A DNA stretch of 64,000 nucleotides. Source: Shewanella khirikhana (GTDB lineage Bacteria; Pseudomonadota; Gammaproteobacteria; Enterobacterales; Shewanellaceae). Positions 58,539 to 64,000 of the stretch are shown here, piece after piece; position 1 is the stretch's first letter, and each line of letters opens with the position of its first letter. A program made the position numbers and the translations under genes. The notes under the pieces were generated by a model that saw only the letters and a list, made by a program, of their open reading frames with translations, was not told the DNA's origin and ran no database searches. The DNA lies in contig NZ_CP020373.1 in the NCBI RefSeq assembly GCF_003957745.1, positions 4,744,630 through 4,808,629 of the forward strand. Reading direction: 5' to 3'.

Positions 58539-60932
58539 ATGGCGCGTTGTCATTTGCATAAGTTTGGTGGCTCCAGTCTGGCCGATGCTGACTGTTACCG
58601 CCGCGTGGCCCATATCCTGCTGACCCAGGGGCACAGCGACGATCTGGTGGTGGTGTCTGCCGCCGGTAAAACCACCAACTTTTTGTATAAGCTGCTTTCG
58701 CTGCGCGATGCCAAAGAGCTGTGGCAGGAAGAATTGCAGGTGCTGATAAGCTATCAGCAGACCCTGATTGAACAGCTGCTCAGCGCCGAGCAGGCCCGCC
58801 ATCTGCGTGAGCGCCTGTCTACCGATAAGGCGCAGTTGGTCAGCCTCTTGTCGCTGGAAACCCTCAACGATTATCAAACCAGCCATGTGGTTAGTTTTGG
58901 CGAGCGTTGGTCAGCCAGGCTGATGGCAGCGCTGTTGCGTGAGTCCGGAGTGGCAGCAAGCCATGTGGATGCCTGCAGCATTCTGGTAGCCGATGAAGGT
59001 GCTGTGCCCAATATCCGCGAGCAGGAATCCCGCGAAAAAGTGGCAGCTATGCTCGCCGAACATGAAAATGAACGCATTGTTATCACAGGCTTTATTTGTG
59101 CAAATCCTGCCGGTGAAACCCTGCTGCTTGGCCGCAACGGTTCAGACTTTTCTGCAACCCTGATTGCCAGCCTCGCCGATATCGACCGGGTGACTATCTG
59201 GACCGATGTGGAAGGGGTGTTTAACGCCGACCCGAACAAGATTAATGATGCCAAGCTGCTCAAGAGTATGTCGCTGGCTGAGGCTGACCGCCTGGCACGT
59301 CTGGGCTCGCCTGTGTTGCACAGCCGCACCTTGCAGCCACTGTTCAACACCCAGGTGAGCATGGCCGTACGTTCAAGCTACGCGCCCCATACCGATTTTA
59401 CTCTGGTGGCCCCCACCAGCTCCCAGGCCAGTGCGCCTGTGGTGACCAATCTGAATGAAGTTGCGCTGTTCAGCCTGTCGCTGGATGGCGATGCTGAAGC
59501 CCTGGTGACTGCCGCTCAGCAGGCTGGCCTGACGCCGCTCGCCCATTGGCATAACAGCCGTGGCAAGCTGGAACTGGCTTACACGGTGGAAAACCAAAAG
59601 CAGGTCAGCAGTTTCCTTAAAGCCCAGTCCGATGCTTTCGCCATCGCCGAAGTGGTGGTGAATACCGACCATGGATTGGTGGCGTTGGTGAGCGCCGACG
59701 CCATCCTCTATCGCAGAAGTTTCGCCAGGCTGCTCAGCCGTGAAGCCAGGCCTTTGTATCAGGATGGTCTGAGTCTGGTGACGCTGGTGCCAAAGAGTCA
59801 GGTTAACCTGCTCACTCAAAAGGTGCATCGCCGCTGCGCTGGGCCACGTAAGCGCATCGGTGTGGTGCTGCTGGGGGTGGGCAATATCGGCGAAGCCTGG
59901 GTGGATCTGTTCCGCCGCTCCCATGCCAGCCTGTGCCGCGAACTCGAGGCCAGAGTCGAACTGGTGGGCCTGGTGAGTTCCTCCCGCGCCTACATCAGCG
60001 ATACCGGCGTGCATCTGGATAACTGGAAGAGCGAGTTTGCCGACTACGCCACCGACTGGCAGTACGAGCAGTTGTTCGATGCCTTGTCGGCCCTCAATTG
60101 CGATGAGCTGGTGGCACTGGATATCAGCGCCAGCGCCAGTCTAACCCTGCAATACCCTGAATTTCTTGCCCGTGGCATTCATGTGGTCAGTGCCAACAAG
60201 CTGGCAGGCTCGGGTCCGCTGCCGTTCTATCGCGACCTTAAGCTACAGCTGGGTAATCGCCGTCTGTACTGGCGTTACAACGCCAGCTGCGGTGCCGGCC
60301 TGCCGGTGCAGCACGCGCTGAACGACCTGCATAACAGCGGCGACACTGTTGAAGCCGTGGGTGGTATTTTCTCCGGTACCCTGTGCTGGCTGTTTGAACA
60401 TTATGATGGCAGTCGTCCGTTTTCTGAGCTGGTACTTGAGGCCCGTGGCCTTGGGATCACTGAGCCGGATCCGCGTGACGATCTTTCCGGCCGGGATATG
60501 CAGCGCAAACTGTTGATTTTGGCCCGTGAAATCGGTCTCGATCTCGAGCTTGACGACATCAAGGTGAAGTCGCCTGTGCCGCAGGCGCTGGCGGAGCTTC
60601 CGCTGGATACCTTCCTGGCCCGAATCGATGAGCTGGACGCGCCCATGAGTGATGCGCTGCACGCTGCCGCTGCCGAAGGCAAGGTGCTCAGATACATAGC
60701 CGCGCTGGACAAAGCCGGTGGCAAGCTGACCGCCGAAGTAGGGCTGCAGTGGGTAGACAAGGCGCACCCGTACGCCAATCTCACCCCCGGCGACAACGTG
60801 TTCGTGATCCGCAGTGCCTTCTATCAGGGTAACCCACTGATTATTCGTGGTCCGGGCGCTGGCCGTGAAGTTACTGCGGCGGCTGTCCAGTCAGATCTGG
60901 TGCATATCTGCCGGGATCTCTTACAGGATTGA
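58539..60932 (+). CDS. metL: Bifunctional aspartokinase II/homoserine dehydrogenase II MetL
   Basis: A 797-residue fusion. The kinase starts KFGGSSLAD and has the GRNGSDFSATLIA signature; the dehydrogenase has NAD site VVLLGVGNIGEAW and ASCGAGLPVQHAL. ATG 58539 is preferred over the GTG at 58536 because of TAGGAG spacing. It supplies homoserine for methionine, and forms the metBL operon under MetJ. Confidence 0.96.
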   Translation: MARCHLHKFGGSSLADADCYRRVAHILLTQGHSDDLVVVSAAGKTTNFLYKLLSLRDAKELWQEELQVLISYQQTLIEQLLSAEQARHLRERLSTDKAQLVSLLSLETLNDYQTSHVVSFGERWSARLMAALLRESGVAASHVDACSILVADEGAVPNIREQESREKVAAMLAEHENERIVITGFICANPAGETLLLGRNGSDFSATLIASLADIDRVTIWTDVEGVFNADPNKINDAKLLKSMSLAEADRLARLGSPVLHSRTLQPLFNTQVSMAVRSSYAPHTDFTLVAPTSSQASAPVVTNLNEVALFSLSLDGDAEALVTAAQQAGLTPLAHWHNSRGKLELAYTVENQKQVSSFLKAQSDAFAIAEVVVNTDHGLVALVSADAILYRRSFARLLSREARPLYQDGLSLVTLVPKSQVNLLTQKVHRRCAGPRKRIGVVLLGVGNIGEAWVDLFRRSHASLCRELEARVELVGLVSSSRAYISDTGVHLDNWKSEFADYATDWQYEQLFDALSALNCDELVALDISASASLTLQYPEFLARGIHVVSANKLAGSGPLPFYRDLKLQLGNRRLYWRYNASCGAGLPVQHALNDLHNSGDTVEAVGGIFSGTLCWLFEHYDGSRPFSELVLEARGLGITEPDPRDDLSGRDMQRKLLILAREIGLDLELDDIKVKSPVPQALAELPLDTFLARIDELDAPMSDALHAAAAEGKVLRYIAALDKAGGKLTAEVGLQWVDKAHPYANLTPGDNVFVIRSAFYQGNPLIIRGPGAGREVTAAAVQSDLVHICRDLLQD

Positions 60933-60951
60933 TTTCGTAACCTACTGAATA

Positions 60952-60983
60952 ACAGGGACTCTTTTGAGTCCCTGTGTTTTTTT
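60952..60983 (+). terminator. Terminator of metBL
   Basis: ACAGGGACTC / GAGTCCCTGT hairpin followed by a T-rich run, 20 bases after metL. Confidence 0.92.
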
Positions 60984-61027
60984 CACCATTTTGTGGCGAA
61001 ATGGAGCAAACAAGGTCATTTTTTAAC

Positions 61028-61055
61028 TTGACTTAGCTCCCAGAATCTCTAGTAT
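61028..61055 (+). promoter_or_regulatory. Candidate metF promoter
   Basis: TTGACT at 61028-61033, then TAGTAT at 61050-61055 (16-base gap) or TATATA at 61053-61058. MetJ boxes lie directly downstream. Confidence 0.55.
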
Positions 61056-61065
61056 ATAGCCATAT

Positions 61066-61081
61066 AGACGTCCAAACGTCC
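61066..61081. promoter_or_regulatory. MetJ boxes upstream of metF
   Basis: AGACGTCC and AAACGTCC are tandem boxes with 7 and 6 of 8 bases of AGACGTCT, 26 bases before metF. Confidence 0.85.
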
Positions 61082-61106
61082 ATTTGATGAGTTGAGGGAA
61101 TTTAAA

Positions 61107-61997
61107 ATGGCTTTTCACCACGCACAACATGCAAACTCGCTGAACCAGAATCTGGCTGAAGTCGGCGATATCAATGTGTCTTTTGAATTCTTCCCACCCT
61201 CAACCCCAGAGATGGAACAGATCCTGTGGAACTCCATCCGTCGCCTCGAGCCACTGAATCCCAAATTTGTGTCTGTGACCTATGGCGCCAATTCAGGGGT
61301 GCGTGACCGCACCCACGGCGTAATTGAGCGTATTCAAAATGAAACCAAGCTGGTGGCGGCGCCGCACCTGACTCTGGTGGATGCCAGCGACGAAGAGCTG
61401 CTGGCTCTGGCTAAAAATTACTGGAACAGCGGTATTCGCAATATCGTTGCCCTGCGCGGTGACTTGCCTGCGGGCAGCCCCAAGCCAACCCGTTTTGCTG
61501 CCGATTTGGTGCGTTTGCTAAAGAGCGTGGCCGACTTTGATATTTCGGTAGCCGCCTATCCAGAAGTTCACCCCGAAGCGGCCAATGCTCAGGCGGATCT
61601 GGTGAACCTGAAGCGGAAAATCGATGCCGGTGCCAACCGCGCCATCACCCAGTTTTTCTTTGATGTGGAGTCTTATCTGCGTTTTCGTGACCGCTGCGTG
61701 GCGGCTGGAATCGACGTGGAAATCGTGCCGGGCATTTTGCCGGTGACCAACTTCACTCAGCTCAAGCGCTTTGCCGCCATGACCAATGTGTCACTGCCAG
61801 GGTGGCTGCATCGCCAGTTTGAAGGGTTGGAAAATGATGCTGCAACCCGTCAGCTGGTGGGTGCCAACGTCGCCATCGATATGGTGAAAGTGCTTGCCCG
61901 CGAAGGGGTGAAGGACTTCCACTTCTACACCCTCAATCGCGCTGAGCTGACCTACGCCATCTGCCACACTCTGGGCGTGCGTCCCAAGCAAGACTGA
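61107..61997 (+). CDS. metF: Methylenetetrahydrofolate reductase MetF
   Basis: A 296-residue FAD enzyme producing 5-methyl-THF for homocysteine methylation. ATG 61107, behind GAGGGAATT, gives MAFHHAQHANS. The active-site FEFFPPST (Glu), LVAAPHLTL, IVALRGDLP and TQFFFDVESYLRF are typical of the E. coli type. It is a separate MetJ-controlled unit ending in a hairpin. Confidence 0.96.
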   Translation: MAFHHAQHANSLNQNLAEVGDINVSFEFFPPSTPEMEQILWNSIRRLEPLNPKFVSVTYGANSGVRDRTHGVIERIQNETKLVAAPHLTLVDASDEELLALAKNYWNSGIRNIVALRGDLPAGSPKPTRFAADLVRLLKSVADFDISVAAYPEVHPEAANAQADLVNLKRKIDAGANRAITQFFFDVESYLRFRDRCVAAGIDVEIVPGILPVTNFTQLKRFAAMTNVSLPGWLHRQFEGLENDAATRQLVGANVAIDMVKVLAREGVKDFHFYTLNRAELTYAICHTLGVRPKQD

Positions 61998-62004
61998 TTT
62001 TGAC

Positions 62005-62030
62005 AAGGCCCCGCAAGGGGCCTTTCTTTT
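62005..62030 (+). terminator. Terminator of metF
   Basis: AAGGCCCC, loop GCAA, GGGGCCTT and a TCTTTT tail, 8 bases after the stop. Confidence 0.9.
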
Positions 62031-62080
62031 ACCCCGTGGATGCACTATGGTTTTGGTGTTATGGACAAGGATGCCAGACC

Positions 62081-62305
62081 ATGAACGATAGAATCGAGTA
62101 CCACGAGCAGAAGCTGCCCATGGATGTGGCCAAGCTTATCCTCTCCCTTTCTGTGCTTATCACACTGTATTTTGTGCAGATCCACCACGAGTCGGCTTTC
62201 GGCTTTTTTGTTTGGTGTGCCTGCGGCATATATGCCCTGTTGTCCCTTGGCAGCCTGGTGTATCGCCTGAGTGAGCTCAGGGGGCATTACCGTCAGCGAG
62301 GCTGA
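62081..62305 (+). CDS. Small hypothetical two-TM membrane protein
   Basis: A 74-residue protein from ATG 62081 with two hydrophobic segments (ILSLSVLITLYFVQI and GFFVWCACGIYALLSLGSL). The function is unknown. The next gene starts at the base after its stop (62306), which suggests translational coupling. Confidence 0.65.
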   Translation: MNDRIEYHEQKLPMDVAKLILSLSVLITLYFVQIHHESAFGFFVWCACGIYALLSLGSLVYRLSELRGHYRQRG

Positions 62306-62506
62306 ATGTCGGACAAATCCCACTGTCCCTTGTGTGCAAGGGCAAATGGCTGCGCCCTTGAAAATGGTGGCGGCATAGATGAGTGTTGGTGCCGTATGGC
62401 CTTATTTCCCAAGGCATTACCTGAGAACCTGGCGGCATGCATCTGTGCCGAATGTGCAGCCAGGCTTGCCAAAGCAGAGCAATTGGCGATAAAACTGGCT
62501 GAGTAA
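62306..62506 (+). CDS. Cysteine-rich CWC-family protein
   Basis: A 66-residue protein with eight cysteines in CPLCARANGC, DECWC and ACICAEC, the layout of the CWC (PF14375) family, probably zinc binding. The role is unknown. It starts at the base after the preceding stop. Confidence 0.8.
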   Translation: MSDKSHCPLCARANGCALENGGGIDECWCRMALFPKALPENLAACICAECAARLAKAEQLAIKLAE

Positions 62507-62550
62507 GCGGATATGGGTTGTGCCGCACCTCACTGCCGGGAGCCACCGCC

Positions 62551-63090
62551 ATGCTAAAAAAACTGCTTATTTTCATCGTGCTGCTGATTGCAGCCCCTTT
62601 CATCGCCGCCCTGTTTATCAAAACCGACTACGAAGTCAGCGTAAGCCGCACCATAGACAAACCCTCGAATGAGGTGTTTGACTATATCAAGTATCTGAAA
62701 AATAAGGATGAATTTAGCGTATGGGCCAAGATGGACCCCAATATGCGCCAGAGTTTTTCCGGCACCGACGGTGAAGTGGGCTTTATCAGCGCCTGGGAGA
62801 GCGATAATCCAGACGTGGGCAAGGGGGAGCAGGAAATCATTGCCCTGGTACCCGAGGCACGCATCGATTATGCGCTCAGATTTATCGAGCCTTTTGCCTC
62901 AAACGACCAGGCCTATATGACCACGGACGCCATTGAAGATGGCAGTACCCTGGTTACCTGGGGTTTTGTTGGGCACATGGATTATCCGATGAATATCCTT
63001 ATTCCCTTGATGAACATTGAGTCGATGATTTTAAAGGATCTGGATACCGGGCTTGCCAATCTCAAGCAGAGGCTCGAGTCGCGTCCGTGA
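62551..63090 (+). CDS. SRPBCC/START-like protein
   Basis: A 179-residue protein with an N-terminal TM anchor (LLIFIVLLIAAPFIAALFI) followed by an SRPBCC domain (DYEVSVSRTIDKPSNEVFDYI, split), resembling polyketide cyclase/dehydrase-type lipid-binding folds. ATG 62551 is chosen from the signal anchor; the frame is open from 62518. A hairpin follows. Confidence 0.75.
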   Translation: MLKKLLIFIVLLIAAPFIAALFIKTDYEVSVSRTIDKPSNEVFDYIKYLKNKDEFSVWAKMDPNMRQSFSGTDGEVGFISAWESDNPDVGKGEQEIIALVPEARIDYALRFIEPFASNDQAYMTTDAIEDGSTLVTWGFVGHMDYPMNILIPLMNIESMILKDLDTGLANLKQRLESRP

Positions 63091-63150
63091 GATCCTGAAT
63101 GATTCTGGCTTTCCAATTGTTAATTATTCGTTGTACTCTGGTCGTTGCGC

Positions 63151-63174
63151 TTCCCCTGCCAAGCGGGGGAATTT
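63151..63174 (+). terminator. Probable terminator of the SRPBCC gene
   Basis: TTCCCCTGC / GCGGGGGAA (63151-63159 and 63163-63171, loop CAA, one T-G pair) followed by TTT. Confidence 0.6.
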
Positions 63175-63200
63175 AAAAGAAAAATCAAAGAACAATAAGC

Positions 63201-63265
63201 GAAGGGGCGAGCAGCTAGCCCGGTACCCCGGCATTGGCCGGGGACGGAGATTGCCTGCACCTTTC
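63201..63265 (+). promoter_or_regulatory. Structured 5' leader of the AGCS symporter gene
   Basis: Nested helices can form: GAAGGG / CCTTTC (63201-63206 and 63260-63265, one G-U), GCAG / CTGC (63211-63214 and 63255-63258) and CCCCGGC / GCCGGGG (63226-63232 and 63237-63243, loop ATTG). They end about 20 bases before the start codon. No known riboswitch class was recognised, so this may be a new RNA element or simple structure. Confidence 0.45.
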
Positions 63266-63285
63266 GAAGCATCGACGAGGTTTGA

Positions 63286-64000
63286 ATGGAAGCTGTAACG
63301 GAATTAGTCAAGTCTATCAATGGCTTGGTGTGGGGCATTCCCATGCTGGTCATGATCCTCGGTGTGGGTTTGTACCTGTCTTTGGGTCTTAAACTCCTGC
63401 CAATTCTCAAATTGGGCAAAGGTTTTCGCTTGCTGTGGTCCGGCAGAACGCCCGGCAGCGGCAAGGATGTCAAAGGTGATGTCAGCCCCTTCAATGCCCT
63501 GATGACCTCGCTCTCTGCCACCATAGGTACAGGTAACATTGCCGGGGTAGCGACAGCTATTTTCGTCGGTGGCCCGGGCGCGCTGTTCTGGATGTGGTGC
63601 ACCGCACTGGTGGGGATGGCAACCAAGTATTCCGAGGCGGTGCTGGCGGTGCGTTTTCGCGAAGTGGATGAAAAGGGCAACCATATCGGTGGCCCCATGT
63701 ATTACATCAAAAATGGCCTCGGCAGTAAGTGGACCTGGCTGGGTACCGCCTTTGCCCTGTTCGGCTCCTTCGCCGGTTTCGGCATTGGTAATACGGTGCA
63801 GGCCAACTCGGTGGCGTCGGCGCTCACCAGCAACTTTGGCGTGCCTGCCTGGGTGTCCGGCGTGGTGATGATGGTGCTGGTTGGTATGGTGCTGATGGGC
63901 GGTATCAAACGTATCGCCGTGGTTGCCGGTAAGCTGGTACCCATGATGACCATTTTTTATATCACTGCCGGTATCGCCGTACTTGTGGTGTATGCCAGTG
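63286..64000 (+). CDS. Sodium:alanine/glycine symporter (AGCS family), 3' partial
   Basis: The first 238 codons of an AGCS transporter, cut by the window end. ATG 63286 follows GACGAGG. The family signatures GLYLSLGLKLLPI, LSATIGTGNIAGVATAIFVGGPGALFWMW (split: SATIGTGNIAGVAT and GGPGALFWMW) and MYYIKNGLG are present, with about six TM segments so far. It takes up Ala or Gly with Na+. Confidence 0.92.
   Translation, partial: MEAVTELVKSINGLVWGIPMLVMILGVGLYLSLGLKLLPILKLGKGFRLLWSGRTPGSGKDVKGDVSPFNALMTSLSATIGTGNIAGVATAIFVGGPGALFWMWCTALVGMATKYSEAVLAVRFREVDEKGNHIGGPMYYIKNGLGSKWTWLGTAFALFGSFAGFGIGNTVQANSVASALTSNFGVPAWVSGVVMMVLVGMVLMGGIKRIAVVAGKLVPMMTIFYITAGIAVLVVYAS

Noticed and set aside
63200..63285. 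Glycine riboswitch upstream of the AGCS gene
   Set aside because: Conserved glycine-aptamer core segments are not present in order; kept only as an unassigned structured leader.

Overview
The window looks like chromosomal DNA of a Shewanella-type gammaproteobacterium. It has moderately high GC, dense coding, a complete MSHA pilus assembly locus, an octaheme tetrathionate reductase (Otr), a Psr/Phs-type molybdoenzyme operon, a CZB chemoreceptor and a CSS-EAL protein. The genus call rests on gene content; the species is not determined (the high GC would suit an S. amazonensis-like member). I saw no rRNA, tRNA, CRISPR array, prophage or insertion sequence.

Layout. 1-10051: MSHA type IV pilus genes mshE (5' part missing), G, F, B, A, C, D, O, P, Q, with a terminator after the major pilin gene mshA. 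10350-21464: the cell-shape and envelope block mreB, mreC, mreD, maf, rng, yhdP, a nitrilase-family amidase and tldD, ending in a strong, probably bidirectional terminator. 21530-28697: an amino-acid racemase and a secreted polysaccharide deacetylase on the minus strand, then a coupled operon of an alpha/beta hydrolase with a LytS/LytTR two-component pair, then a RegB/RegA (PrrB/PrrA)-type redox pair. 28917-33377: a TonB-dependent receptor, probably for copper, a soluble CZB chemoreceptor and a PEP mutase/isocitrate lyase family protein flanked by short tandem repeats. 33535-44631: a cupin, brnQ preceded by a leucine-rich leader peptide and attenuator hairpin, a TtrR/TtrS-like pair, a LysR regulator with an Old Yellow Enzyme and a Tat-exported deacetylase, a MOT1-like anion transporter and a CSS-EAL phosphodiesterase. 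44816-48483 (minus): monoheme cytochrome c, DUF3373 outer-membrane barrel, Otr. 48818-54681: SDR and divergent LysR, then the psr/phs ABC operon. 54822-61997: a TraF-like outer membrane protein, a TauE exporter and the methionine genes metJ, metBL and metF with recognisable MetJ boxes. 62081-64000: three small or accessory genes and the start of an AGCS sodium:amino acid symporter behind a structured 5' leader.

How it fits together. The window joins surface attachment (MSHA), envelope growth (MreBCD, YhdP) and anaerobic sulfur-compound respiration (Otr, Psr/Phs, TtrRS-like regulators, CRP-like sites). The best regulatory find is a textbook-like leucine attenuator in front of brnQ: a 38-residue leader with six Leu codons in seven, a perfect 10-bp terminator stem and a competing antiterminator pairing. 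Other unexplained structure includes tandem repeats and palindromes in several promoter regions and the nested-helix leader of the AGCS gene.
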